From Croceimicrobium hydrocarbonivorans (lineage in GTDB: Bacteria > Bacteroidota > Bacteroidia > Flavobacteriales > Schleiferiaceae): a stretch of DNA of 64,000 bases. Positions 31,078 through 39,610 of this stretch are shown piece after piece. The position numbers and the translations under genes were made by a program. Under the pieces are notes generated by a model. The model saw only the letters and a list, made by a program, of their open reading frames with translations, was not told where the DNA came from and made no database searches. Each line of letters begins with the position of its first letter. Position 1 is the stretch's first letter. The stretch covers positions 863,501-927,500 of the forward strand of contig NZ_CP060139.1 in assembly GCF_014524565.1 (NCBI RefSeq). The letters are read 5' to 3'.

Positions 31078-32040
31078 TTACCAGGCTTTGGCAGCCTCGA
31101 TAATATGTTCAGCCATTTCGGTCCCGATACGGTCCTGCGCCTCTAAGGTGGCAGCACCAATATGGGGAGTTAAAGAAGTATAAGGGCTCATTAAAACAGC
31201 CATGGCGGGAGTAGGTTCGTTTACAAACACATCCAAACCAGCATATTTCAATTTGCCGCTTTCCAAAGCTTCCAATAAGGCTTCCTCATCAACCACACCA
31301 CCACGGGCGGTATTGATGATTCCGGCATTATCCTTCATCTTTTCGATTTCAGCCTTACCGATTACCGCCTTACCGGCACCAGCAATATGCAAGGTGATAA
31401 AGTCGGAGCTCGCTAATACCACATCCATGCTCTCAGGCTTAATGGTGAAGTTCAAAGACTGTCCATCAAAGAATTCCAATTTAATATCGGCCGACTCCAC
31501 AAAAGGGTCTACCGCTTTAACTTCCATTCCATATCCCAAGGCGATTTTGGCTACCTCTTGACCAATACGGCCAAATCCGATAATCCCTAAGGTCTTACCT
31601 TGTAATTCAGTGCCGGCACCGTAATTTTTCTTCAAAACCTTGAAGTTGGTCTCACCTTCCAATGGCATTTTCTGGTTAGCATCGAATACGAAACGTACCA
31701 TTCCGCTCAAGTGAGCAAATACCAATTCGGCTACTGAACGAGTACTGGCAGCAGGAGTATTTTGTACGATCATGCCTTGTTCACGTGCATAATCCACATC
31801 AATATTATCCATACCTACACCACCACGACCAATAAACTTCAAATTGCCTTTGGTAGCATCAATAAGGTCTTTACGCACTTTAGTGGCCGAACGCACTAAA
31901 AGTACATTCACGCCATTTTCGTTGATATGCTCTGCCAAGCGCTCTTGAGCAACTTTAGTAGTATCTACATCGAAACCGGCGGCTTTCAAGGCTTCTTCTC
32001 CGCTCTTAGAAATTCCGTCGTTCGCTAAAATCTTAACCAT
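31078..32040 (-). CDS. serA: D-3-phosphoglycerate dehydrogenase-type 2-hydroxyacid dehydrogenase
   Basis: 320 residues: the short form without an ACT domain. NAD-binding Rossmann motif GFGRIG (155-160). Catalytic set Arg246 (TARGG), Glu275 (VNEP) and His293 (PHIGA). The first step of serine synthesis is oxidation of 3-phosphoglycerate to 3-phosphohydroxypyruvate, fitting its place three bases behind serC in the same operon. A short form without a regulatory domain is probably not subject to feedback inhibition by an ACT site. The end is marked by a strong terminator. Confidence 0.92.
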   Translation of the reverse strand: MVKILANDGISKSGEEALKAAGFDVDTTKVAQERLAEHINENGVNVLLVRSATKVRKDLIDATKGNLKFIGRGGVGMDNIDVDYAREQGMIVQNTPAASTRSVAELVFAHLSGMVRFVFDANQKMPLEGETNFKVLKKNYGAGTELQGKTLGIIGFGRIGQEVAKIALGYGMEVKAVDPFVESADIKLEFFDGQSLNFTIKPESMDVVLASSDFITLHIAGAGKAVIGKAEIEKMKDNAGIINTARGGVVDEEALLEALESGKLKYAGLDVFVNEPTPAMAVLMSPYTSLTPHIGAATLEAQDRIGTEMAEHIIEAAKAW

Positions 32041-32043
32041 CTT

Positions 32044-33111
32044 TTATTTCTTTTCGAATTCTTGCATTACGTCAACCAGAGCTTGCACACTCTCTAAAGG
32101 AAGAGCATTGTACATAGAGGCACGGTATCCACCTACAGAACGGTGACCATTAATTCCGCTAATTCCGGCGGCCTTCCACATCTCATCAAATAAAGCAGTG
32201 TCTACTCCCTCATGAGCCAAGAAGCAGGCATTCATATTAGAACGATCCTCTTTTTCGGCAGTTCCATAGAATTTAGAGTTACGGTCAATCTCATTGTAAA
32301 GCAAATCAGCTTTAGCTTGATTGATTTTTTCCATTTCTGCTACACCGCCAATACCCTTTAACCAACGCAAGGTTAGCATAGACACATACACGGAAAATAC
32401 CGGTGGCGTATTAAACATCGATTCTTTGTCGATATGAATTTGATAATCCAAGTATGCAGGAATATCGCGACCGGTTTTACCTAAGATTTCGTCTTTTACG
32501 ATTACTACAGTAGCTCCGGCAGGTCCCATATTCTTTTGGGCTCCGGCGTAAATCATATCAAAATCAGCCACATTAATTTGACGACTGAAAATATCGGATG
32601 ACATATCACATACATTCAATCCTTCTGCTTTCGGGAAATCCTTTATCTGGGTTCCGAAAATGGTATTATTAGAAGTAGTGTGGAAATAGTCAACATCACT
32701 AGGAATTTCAAAACCCTTAGGGATGTAGTTGAAATTCTTGTCTTTGGAAGAAGCAACCTCAATGGCATTTCCCAAGCGCTTAGCCTCTTTTAGGGCTTTA
32801 GAGCTCCAGGTTCCGGTGTTTAGATACGCGGCTTTTCCACCTTCAGCCTTCATCAGGTTAAAAGGGGTCATTACAAATTGTAAAGAGGCTCCACCTTGCA
32901 CGAAGATTACCGAATAACCTTCGGGAACTCCGAGCAATTCTTTAACCAAAGCTACGGCCTCATCCATCACGGCCACCACGTTTTTGCTACGGTGACTGAT
33001 TTCGATCAGAGAGAGGTCGAGATTGTCAAAATTGAGAACTGAATTAGCGGCTTCTTGTAATACTTCAGAAGGAAGAATACAGGGCCCGGCAGAAAAATTG
33101 TGCTTCTTCAT
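32044..33111 (-). CDS. serC: Phosphoserine aminotransferase
   Basis: 355 residues. It transfers the amino group from glutamate to 3-phosphohydroxypyruvate in the second step of serine synthesis; it can also act in vitamin B6 synthesis. Markers are the start [13 protein letters not shown], the cofactor glycine loop VQGGASLQF and Schiff-base Lys193 in AQKNMGPAG. The end contains [18 protein letters not shown], with phosphate-binding histidine and arginine. It is the first gene of a two-gene operon with serA. A -7 box TACTTTTG lies on the minus strand at 33146-33139. Confidence 0.96.
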   Translation of the reverse strand: MKKHNFSAGPCILPSEVLQEAANSVLNFDNLDLSLIEISHRSKNVVAVMDEAVALVKELLGVPEGYSVIFVQGGASLQFVMTPFNLMKAEGGKAAYLNTGTWSSKALKEAKRLGNAIEVASSKDKNFNYIPKGFEIPSDVDYFHTTSNNTIFGTQIKDFPKAEGLNVCDMSSDIFSRQINVADFDMIYAGAQKNMGPAGATVVIVKDEILGKTGRDIPAYLDYQIHIDKESMFNTPPVFSVYVSMLTLRWLKGIGGVAEMEKINQAKADLLYNEIDRNSKFYGTAEKEDRSNMNACFLAHEGVDTALFDEMWKAAGISGINGHRSVGGYRASMYNALPLESVQALVDVMQEFEKK

Positions 33112-33138
33112 TGAGAGCGATTTGATTCGTTATCGCCG

Positions 33139-33146
33139 CAAAAGTA
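33139..33146 (-). promoter_or_regulatory. Probable -7 promoter element of serC-serA
   Basis: On the minus strand this reads TACTTTTG, matching TAnnTTTG, 28 bases before the serC ATG. No clear -33 TTG is seen. Confidence 0.45.
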
Positions 33147-33240
33147 GCACTATTAGCCTAAGCCCTTTTTAAGTACCGGTTAATTTTATGGAGATCGATA
33201 AAATGTCTTCTTACCCTCCCATTTTTATTGGCTTCTATGC

Positions 33241-33855
33241 TTACACGCCTTTCGGCGGATGGGTGAGCATTTCCAGATTTTCAGTGATCTTTTCCAAGGG
33301 CCAATCCCACCACCGTAAGTTCAGTAAATACTCAATTTGCGAAGCTTCAAAACGCTTGCGAATTTCTTTAGCCGGGTTTCCGCCTACTATGCTGTAGGGC
33401 GCCACATCTTTGGTCACCACCGATTTGGATCCGATTATCGCTCCATCGCCAATCTTCACCCCAGGCATTATGGTAACATCATAGCCGATCCACACATCAT
33501 TCCCAATAAGGGTATCGCCTTTATAAGGATAAGTCTTGCCTTCCATGGCACCGGCCCAATCGCCTCCCATAATGGCAAAAGGATAGGTCGATACAGAATC
33601 CTGCAAATGATTAGCTCCATTCATTATGAAGGTCACCCCGGAGGCAATTTGGCAGAATTTCCCAATGATGAGTTTATCACCAATGAAATCGAAGTGGTAC
33701 TTCACATTCTTCTCAAAATTGCGCACATCTTCAAAGTCATCGTAATAGGTGAAATCCCCTACAATGATGTTCGGATTGGTGATCACATTGTTTAAGAAAC
33801 AAAGGCGATCATAATGAGCTAAAGGAAATTTTTGGCGGGGATCTGGAGCAGACAT
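33241..33855 (-). CDS. CatB/Vat-family xenobiotic O-acetyltransferase
   Basis: 204 residues. Left-handed beta-helix acetyltransferase, with hexapeptide repeats IGNDVWIGYDVTIMPGVKIGDGAIIGSKSVVTKDV at about 127-161. The active-site histidine is in FIMNGANH. The start YDRLCFLNNVITNPNIIVGDFTYYDD fits the CatB/Vat group that acetylates chloramphenicol or streptogramin A; many members have unknown substrates. The C-terminus, with LNLRWWDWPLEKI, is typical of that group. A chromosomal copy among housekeeping genes is no proof of resistance. Confidence 0.9.
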   Translation of the reverse strand: MSAPDPRQKFPLAHYDRLCFLNNVITNPNIIVGDFTYYDDFEDVRNFEKNVKYHFDFIGDKLIIGKFCQIASGVTFIMNGANHLQDSVSTYPFAIMGGDWAGAMEGKTYPYKGDTLIGNDVWIGYDVTIMPGVKIGDGAIIGSKSVVTKDVAPYSIVGGNPAKEIRKRFEASQIEYLLNLRWWDWPLEKITENLEMLTHPPKGV

Positions 33856-33931
33856 TCGTTTGGTTTTAGTGCCTCAAAACTAGAATTTCCTCTGTTCATT
33901 TTTGTACTTTACAGAGATCAATTCCAATCCC

Positions 33932-34159
33932 ATGAAGTCATCCTTTAAAGATTATATAACCATAGACCCCAATAAACGATTTGGGAAAGCAATTATAAAA
34001 GGGACTCGTATAAGCGTTGGAGATGTTCTTCAGTGGTTAAGCATGGGAATGACTACCGATGAAATTCAAGCTGACTTTCCTGAACTAAATCTTGAAATGA
34101 TTCAGGCCTGCTTGAGTTTTGCTGCCAGCAGAGAAGGGCAAATTGGTCTGGCACACTAA
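33932..34159 (+). CDS. DUF433 family antitoxin-type protein
   Basis: 75 residues from the ATG at 33932 (KSSFKDYITIDPNKRFGKAIIKGTRISVGDVLQWLSMG). This is the DUF433 signature, a winged-helix-like domain with KGTRISV and WLSMGMTTDEIQADFP. An earlier TTG at 33902 is less likely. The next gene, a PIN-like DUF5615 protein, starts the base after its stop. DUF433-DUF5615 pairs are predicted toxin-antitoxin modules. Confidence 0.88.
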   Translation: MKSSFKDYITIDPNKRFGKAIIKGTRISVGDVLQWLSMGMTTDEIQADFPELNLEMIQACLSFAASREGQIGLAH

Positions 34160-34492
34160 ATGTTACTTTTCGATCAAAATATTTCTCGAAAGATTTTAAA
34201 GCTTCTGGAGGAAAGTTTCCCGAACTCTGCGCATGTTACCGAATTAGGATTAGCTAATGCTACAGATCGCGAAATTTGGGAATTCGCAAAATATCATCAA
34301 TTCACCATTGTGAGCTTTGATGTAGATTTTTACAATTACTCTATAATTTGGGGACCTCCTCCAAAAATAATTTGGATTAGAACATTCAATCAGAGAACAG
34401 CATTTTTAGCCGAGCTACTTCAATATTACAGCAGTCAAATTTTCGACTTCATCAATAGCGAAGAATTGGAATGCCTGGAAATCAAAGGTTGA
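34160..34492 (+). CDS. DUF5615 PIN-like protein (toxin candidate)
   Basis: 110 residues. The start LLFDQNIS carries the first acidic residue; HVTELGLANATDREIWEFAK and FTIVSFDVDFYN complete the PIN-like site, with Asp in the middle and the DVDF motif. The family is related to PIN/Mut7-C nucleases and is thought to be an RNase toxin. It immediately follows a DUF433 gene, with no spacer. It ends seven bases before a convergent gene. Confidence 0.87.
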   Translation: MLLFDQNISRKILKLLEESFPNSAHVTELGLANATDREIWEFAKYHQFTIVSFDVDFYNYSIIWGPPPKIIWIRTFNQRTAFLAELLQYYSSQIFDFINSEELECLEIKG

Positions 34493-34499
34493 TTATTAG

Positions 34500-35378
34500 C
34501 TACTGTTCCCGCTTCGGTAAATCCGTCGGTTGACTGGGTGGCTTTATCTCAATCACCTGACCGGTATTGAAACTCACCCCACTTTTAAGATGCCACCAAC
34601 CATCTTCCCAATACAGGGCATCGTAGCTAAAATCCGGTCCATACATCTGATAGAGTCCCTTCATCTTAGGTTCGGGCGGCCCCAGATGATCCATAATGAT
34701 CATCTCTGCATTTTCATTCCAGCGTACCGTGGCGGAGTATTTAGCATTATAAGTTAAAACCAAACGCAGCGGTGGTTTTCGTAAGGTCTTATCCATCCAC
34801 TCATCCACTTTAAAATTCCGAGACCCAAAACTTACTTTCCCTCTTTTGCCTACTTCAATAATCTCAATCACCTTGCGATTCAATTCCTTCCCCATGGCCA
34901 AACCTAAAAGTAGGTACTTTTCTTTCTCCCCTTTCATAGGTCGAATGGCATAATAAATGGCACCTGGCCACTCTTCGGGTTTACATCGATCGAATTGTAA
35001 TTCGGGAATTTGCTCTAATTGATCTTCCAGCACTGTAACCTTGGTTTCACCTTTAAATTCGCCGGCTACCAAGCCAAAACGCTGATATACGCCATCGGCA
35101 TCCGGGCGTTGCCAGGTGTAAATAGCAAAGCGCTTATCCGGACTTTCCAAGCGCAGCATATTAGTAATCTGTGGTAAGGCCGTCAAGTAATTCCCTTCCA
35201 CAGATAAGAAGGCTTGTAGTCCTTTTAAAAATCTTTGATTGGCACTATCGCGTTCCGCAAACATGGGCGATTCCAAGGTAATTCGCCCCAGCTTAGCCAG
35301 ATCATCCAAACTAAGGCTATCCTGTGCCTGCAGCTGACCTAAGAATAAAAAAAGCCCTAAGAGAATGCTTCTTCCCAT
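34500..35378 (-). CDS. Exported protein of unknown function
   Basis: 292 residues from the ATG at 35378 (GRSILLGLFLFLGQLQAQD, a signal peptide with cleavage after AQ). An in-frame TTG at 35414 would overlap the ferredoxin gene and spoil the signal. The mature protein is rich in strands and charged residues: SPDKRFAIYTWQRPDADGVYQRFGLV, GAIYYAIRPM, KMKGLYQMYGPDFSYDALYWEDGWWHLKSGV. No family known. It lies after the ferredoxin gene on the same strand and may be co-transcribed. Confidence 0.7.
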   Translation of the reverse strand: MGRSILLGLFLFLGQLQAQDSLSLDDLAKLGRITLESPMFAERDSANQRFLKGLQAFLSVEGNYLTALPQITNMLRLESPDKRFAIYTWQRPDADGVYQRFGLVAGEFKGETKVTVLEDQLEQIPELQFDRCKPEEWPGAIYYAIRPMKGEKEKYLLLGLAMGKELNRKVIEIIEVGKRGKVSFGSRNFKVDEWMDKTLRKPPLRLVLTYNAKYSATVRWNENAEMIIMDHLGPPEPKMKGLYQMYGPDFSYDALYWEDGWWHLKSGVSFNTGQVIEIKPPSQPTDLPKREQ

Positions 35379-35410
35379 GGGGCTTAAACGATCTTTTGTG
35401 CCGACTAATT

Positions 35411-35761
35411 TCAATCGAGGTGTAGAAAATCTTTCTTCGACAATAATTCTTCTTGCGACTCTACATGGTCTTCATCAGGCACACAGCAATCTACCGGACA
35501 TACTTCAGCACATTGAGGTTCTTCATGGAAACCCACACACTCAGTACACTTGTCGGTTACAATATAAAATACGTCATAATCCACCGGTTCCTGAGCTTCA
35601 TCGGCATCATATTCGCCACCACTTTTCGGCTTCACCATACCGCTCAATCCCGTACCATCAGAGAAACGCCATTCTTGTGCGCCCTCATAAATAGCATTGT
35701 TCGGACACTCCGGCTCGCAGGCTCCGCAATTAATACATTCGTCCGTTATCTTGATAGCCAT
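35411..35761 (-). CDS. Two [4Fe-4S] cluster ferredoxin
   Basis: 116 residues. First cluster [12 protein letters not shown] (C9, C12, C15, C19). Second set [21 protein letters not shown] with an enlarged loop, as in 2[4Fe-4S] Alvin/Fdx-type ferredoxins, and an acidic tail. It carries low-potential electrons. Between the clusters lies an insert of about 50 residues with an acidic, tyrosine-rich stretch. It is divergent from the acyl-CoA reductase gene, with back-to-back promoter boxes, an arrangement I recall as common in Bacteroidota. Confidence 0.93.
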   Translation of the reverse strand: MAIKITDECINCGACEPECPNNAIYEGAQEWRFSDGTGLSGMVKPKSGGEYDADEAQEPVDYDVFYIVTDKCTECVGFHEEPQCAEVCPVDCCVPDEDHVESQEELLSKKDFLHLD

Positions 35762-35779
35762 ATTCTGTTCTTACTTTTG
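35751..35779 (+). promoter_or_regulatory. Promoter of the acyl-CoA reductase gene
   Basis: TTG (35751-35753), 18-base spacing, TACTTTTG (35772-35779). Both boxes fit the Bacteroidota primary-sigma consensus TTG-N17..20-TAnnTTTG, 28 bases before the ATG at 35807. Confidence 0.7.
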
Positions 35780-35782
35780 CCA

Positions 35783-35790
35783 CAAATTTA
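35783..35790 (-). promoter_or_regulatory. Probable -7 promoter element of the ferredoxin gene
   Basis: On the minus strand TAAATTTG matches TAnnTTTG, 21 bases before the ferredoxin ATG. It is only three bases from the opposing promoter, so the two would compete for polymerase. Confidence 0.5.
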
Positions 35791-35806
35791 ATTACTAAAT
35801 AGCGAA

Positions 35807-36880
35807 ATGCTGTCATTAGAGCAAAGGATCGACGCCTTCGATAGACTTGGGCGATTTATGTCACAATACCGTGAAGAGCGTCAAGATGAAGATCTGCAAA
35901 AACTAAATAAACACTTCCTCAAAGAATATCAGGTTTGCATTAAGGATGCAGAACTCTTTAATCACTGGTTTAGTGAGGATAACCTCCATTTCGCCCTACA
36001 ATCTTGGTCGGAGGCTTTAAGCCGCGAACAACTGGAAGCTTGGACCATTGACTACGAAGCCGACTTCTTTGAACATGATCGTGGAACCAAAACCGTAGCC
36101 TTAATTATGGCGGGAAATATTCCTCTCGTAGGTTTCCATGATTTGCTTTCAGTTTTAATCGCCGGCCACAAAGCCTTAATTAAGCCCAGCTCCGACGACG
36201 CAAAATTGATTCCTTTTTTCTGCCAAATTCTGGTTGCCATAAATGCAGAGTTCGCTGCCTATTTGCAATTTGCTGATGGTCAGATGAAAGATTTTGACGC
36301 GGTAATCGCCACTGGCAGTAATAATTCATCTCGTTATTTCGAATCTTATTTTGGGAAATACCCCAATATAATTCGGAAAAACCGCTCCTCTCTCGCCATT
36401 CTGAGTGGAGAAGAAACTAAAGAGCAACTCGAGCTTTTAGGGGAAGATATCTTCCGCTACTTTGGTTTGGGCTGTCGCAATGTTTCTAAGGTTTACGTAC
36501 CTCAAGATTTTGAATTGCAAAAATTATTCGAAGCCTTCTACAAGTTCCAGGCGGTATGCGACAATAATAAATACGCCAATAATTACGATTACAATCGGGC
36601 GATCTATTTAATGGAGCATCATGACTTTCTAGAAAATGGATTCTTCATTATTAAGGAAAATGAAAGCCTTCATGCTCCGGTTTCCGTTCTGCACTATGAG
36701 CGCTATGACAAGGTGGAGGATTTGAAAACTAAGATCGAGGCCGATGCGGAAAATATTCAATGCATAGTTACCGAGTTGGAAGCCTTCCCAAATTCAGTGT
36801 CTTTCGGCGAAAGCCAGAAACCCAAATTATGGGATTATGCTGATAATGTCGACAGCTTGGCCTTCCTTCGGAGCCTTTAG
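35807..36880 (+). CDS. LuxC-family acyl-CoA reductase
   Basis: 357 residues, of the aldehyde-dehydrogenase-like LuxC class that reduces acyl-CoA to aldehyde with NADPH. Sites: KTVALIMAGNIPLVGFHDLLSVLIAG (nucleotide-binding entry), AVIATGSNNSSRYFESYFGKYPNIIRKNRSS, and the catalytic Cys223 in GLGCRNVSKVYVP. The gene is shorter than LuxC of luminous bacteria and stands alone, divergent from ferredoxin. In Bacteroidota the role is not established; it may supply lipid aldehydes or alcohols. Confidence 0.9.
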   Translation: MLSLEQRIDAFDRLGRFMSQYREERQDEDLQKLNKHFLKEYQVCIKDAELFNHWFSEDNLHFALQSWSEALSREQLEAWTIDYEADFFEHDRGTKTVALIMAGNIPLVGFHDLLSVLIAGHKALIKPSSDDAKLIPFFCQILVAINAEFAAYLQFADGQMKDFDAVIATGSNNSSRYFESYFGKYPNIIRKNRSSLAILSGEETKEQLELLGEDIFRYFGLGCRNVSKVYVPQDFELQKLFEAFYKFQAVCDNNKYANNYDYNRAIYLMEHHDFLENGFFIIKENESLHAPVSVLHYERYDKVEDLKTKIEADAENIQCIVTELEAFPNSVSFGESQKPKLWDYADNVDSLAFLRSL

Positions 36881-36918
36881 AAAAAAATTACCTTTGTGAC
36901 CCTCACATCAATCCACGT

Positions 36919-37767
36919 ATGAAGCTCCTGCGTTTCTTAGTAAGCAAGACTTTTTTTGTAAACCTCATCATAATGGCCCTGGTATCTGCCGGCCTGATTT
37001 GGTTACTCAATTACAGCCTCGATCGTTATACCGAACACGGAATTAGTGTACAGGTGCCCGATTTAAGTGGCATGGCCTTAACCGAGGTGGAGACTACCCT
37101 TAGCGAAAAGAAACTCAGTTTTGCAATTATCGATTCTGCGGAATACGATCCCAGTTTTCCTCGTGGCTCTGTGATTAGTCAGTATCCCGATGCAGGAAAT
37201 CAGGTTAAAACCGGAAGGGAATTAAAATTGACCATCAATCCTTTTTTCCCACGTAAAGTGGAACTACCGGATTTGATTGAAAAGACCAAACGTCGCGCTA
37301 TTTACGACCTAGAGTCCAAAGGCTTTAAAGTAGGTGAATTGAAGTATCGCCCTTATATCGGAAAAGATGTAGTGATTGATGTATTAATTGATGAACGCAG
37401 TTTAATGCCTGGCACCAAATTGAAAAAAGGCACTACAGTAGACTTGGTTTTAGGGATGGGCCTTAGTGATGATTTAGTACGCTCTCCTTACCTACGTTGG
37501 AAAAGCCTGGCTGAAGCCGAGGATTATTTACAATTGCGTTCCTTCAATTTAGGTTCGGTGATTTATGATGAAGAAATCACGGATTCGGCTACCGCATTAG
37601 TGTATCGCCAAAATCCAGCTCCAAGTAAAGAACCAAGCATTCGTATGGGACGTGAAATTGACATCTGGCTTACAAACGACTACACTAAAATTGTGAACGA
37701 CTCGTTAGAGTTTCAAAACCTTCACCTCCAGGATTCTCTTAGGAATGACACAACGCCAACACCTTAA
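36919..37767 (+). CDS. Membrane-anchored PASTA-domain protein
   Basis: 282 residues. An N-terminal membrane helix (LIIMALVSAGLIWLL, about 16-30) then three PASTA repeats, the first near 45-110 (VPDLSGMALTEVETTLSEKKL), the second at 115-185 (LPDLIEKTKRRAIYDLESKGF), the third at 190-265 (LAEAEDYLQLRSFNLGSV). No kinase or penicillin-binding domain is attached, unlike the PASTA proteins of Gram-positives, so the domains stand alone. The next gene starts 23 bases inside it. A TAnnTTTG box (TACCTTTG, 36889-36896) precedes the ATG. Probably binds cell-wall or similar glycans from the periplasm. Confidence 0.87.
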   Translation: MKLLRFLVSKTFFVNLIIMALVSAGLIWLLNYSLDRYTEHGISVQVPDLSGMALTEVETTLSEKKLSFAIIDSAEYDPSFPRGSVISQYPDAGNQVKTGRELKLTINPFFPRKVELPDLIEKTKRRAIYDLESKGFKVGELKYRPYIGKDVVIDVLIDERSLMPGTKLKKGTTVDLVLGMGLSDDLVRSPYLRWKSLAEAEDYLQLRSFNLGSVIYDEEITDSATALVYRQNPAPSKEPSIRMGREIDIWLTNDYTKIVNDSLEFQNLHLQDSLRNDTTPTP

Positions 37768-39610
37768 ATTACTCCCTCTTTTTGCCTTAAGTATTCTCTG
37801 CTTTGCCCTACAGGCCCAGCGTCAGGAATACCTTAGCGGAATTAGTGCGCTTCCCCTCAATCCGGAAACGCAAGCCCAGCCCTTAGCCAAAAGCAATGCG
37901 GTTCTAAGTTTACCCTTTGTAGATGACTTTTCTTATAACTCGAATATTCCGGATCCTTCAAAATGGGAAGTTTCGGACATTTGGGTAAATCAAACCTGGG
38001 CCATTAGCCCTATTAGTTTGGGAGTAGCCAGTTTCGATGGATTAAACCGATATGGACGACCTTATAGTGCTGTCCCCAAGGATTCAATTTGCGATATTTT
38101 AATTTCACAATCCATTAATTTAAATTCCCCTACAGATTCGGTTTATCTAAGCTTTTACTATCAAGCTGGTGGATGGGGTGAACAACCTGCCGTAGGAACA
38201 GATTCTTTAATTTTACAATTCTGGAATGATCAAAATTCAAATTGGGAATCGGTATGGAGCAATGAAACATATCCAACTACATATTTTAAAAATGCAATGG
38301 TTTATGTGCCTAATCGTTATCATCAAGCTAATTTTAAATTTCGATTTTATAATTACGGGGCTTACTATGGAGCTTTAGACACTTGGCATATAGACTATGT
38401 TTATTTAAATGATAGAAGATCTTTTAAGGACTCCATTCCCAACGACATTGCGTTTACCCGGCCTCACCCTTCCCTGCTGATAAATTATGAATCCGTGCCA
38501 TGGTGGCATATCAACCAAGCTTTTAACATTCAAAGCATCTTTAAAAAAGAAGTGGATTTATACTATCGCCGAAATCGTCAAAGCAGCGCCTCTAAGCCTA
38601 ATTTAAACTTAGGCTTTTACGAAGTTAGTCTCAATGGAAATTTGCTGCAAAAACAAGTTAACACATCCGCAACTCTTGAACAAGGGCATCTTCCAAACGA
38701 AGAAACTCAATATACCATTCCGCAAGTAGGCGAACCTCGTTTGAACTTTGTTAATCCTCCATATTCAGATGAATTTGAGTTTAGAAGTTATCATACATTC
38801 AATGGGGTGAATTTTGACATTCCCGAAAACGATACTATTCGACGTATACAAGTCTTTAAAAATTACTATGCCTATGATGATGGTAGCGCTGAAAGAGCCT
38901 ATGAGATTCGCAACAACCGCGGTGGCTTTATCGTACAGCGCTATGATGTTTTGGTGAATGATACTTTGAAAGGATTACAAATCTATTTCCAACCTGCGCT
39001 TTATGATCTAGACAATCAGGAGTTTAGCATCCTTTTATTAAGCAACACCTCCGGCTTGCCATCCAGTATTATCTACGAGACCGATAGTATTTACACGGCA
39101 CAATATACCGATGCCAATTTTTACCAGAGCTATATGCTCGATACCGCTATTGCCGGTCCGGTAACCACAGGAACCGTATTTATTGGCATCCGCCAGAAAA
39201 ACAGCGATCCCTTGAGCTTGGGATACGATCAAAATAGTCGCAATCGCACCACCGCTTTTTACGGGGAGCTTAATGATATGTATCAAAGCTTTTTAGGTGG
39301 CACTATTATGATGCGCCCGATCTTTAGATATGCGCCTCGAGATCTTTCCCAAAAAGAAGAATTCTTGACTGATAGCTTTCAGGTCTATCCCAATCCAAGT
39401 GATGGCGATTTCCAATTTGAATTACCTGCAGATCTTCATGATTTAGAGGGATATCAATTAAGTCTTTACAATTTACAAGGCCAATTATTGGCTCAAAAAG
39501 CGGTAGCTCCTAATTGGGATTTATCGCATCTGCCCAGCGGCCTCTACCTGATTCGCCTCGCCGATAGCCAGGGAAAATCGAACTGGCAGCAAAAAATTCA
39601 GATTTACTAA
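37745..39610 (+). CDS. Secreted protein with T9SS type A sorting domain
   Basis: 621 residues. Signal peptide to AQA (about residue 24). The middle is a large beta-rich region with jelly-roll character (DTWHIDYVYLNDR, then strands at SYHTFNGVNFDIP). The sorting domain lies at 555-621: FQVYPNPSDGDFQFELP, NLQGQLLAQKAV, LPSGLYLIRL, then a basic tail KIQIY. The start overlaps the PASTA gene by 23 bases, and its stop overlaps the RluD gene by one base, so all three are co-transcribed. Cargo role unknown. Confidence 0.88.
   Translation: MTQRQHLKLLPLFALSILCFALQAQRQEYLSGISALPLNPETQAQPLAKSNAVLSLPFVDDFSYNSNIPDPSKWEVSDIWVNQTWAISPISLGVASFDGLNRYGRPYSAVPKDSICDILISQSINLNSPTDSVYLSFYYQAGGWGEQPAVGTDSLILQFWNDQNSNWESVWSNETYPTTYFKNAMVYVPNRYHQANFKFRFYNYGAYYGALDTWHIDYVYLNDRRSFKDSIPNDIAFTRPHPSLLINYESVPWWHINQAFNIQSIFKKEVDLYYRRNRQSSASKPNLNLGFYEVSLNGNLLQKQVNTSATLEQGHLPNEETQYTIPQVGEPRLNFVNPPYSDEFEFRSYHTFNGVNFDIPENDTIRRIQVFKNYYAYDDGSAERAYEIRNNRGGFIVQRYDVLVNDTLKGLQIYFQPALYDLDNQEFSILLLSNTSGLPSSIIYETDSIYTAQYTDANFYQSYMLDTAIAGPVTTGTVFIGIRQKNSDPLSLGYDQNSRNRTTAFYGELNDMYQSFLGGTIMMRPIFRYAPRDLSQKEEFLTDSFQVYPNPSDGDFQFELPADLHDLEGYQLSLYNLQGQLLAQKAVAPNWDLSHLPSGLYLIRLADSQGKSNWQQKIQIY

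Noticed and set aside
33337..33795. Plus-strand frame of 152 codons
   Set aside because: Antisense to the acetyltransferase with hexapeptide repeats.
33241..33855. Streptogramin or chloramphenicol resistance gene
   Set aside because: The CatB/Vat fold is clear, but the substrate cannot be told and chromosomal members are common; kept as a general acetyltransferase.
35365..35791. Two plus-strand frames opposite the ferredoxin gene
   Set aside because: They are antisense to the cluster-binding cysteines of a well-supported gene.
36919..37767. Serine/threonine kinase of the PASTA type
   Set aside because: No kinase motifs; only a membrane helix and three PASTA repeats are present.
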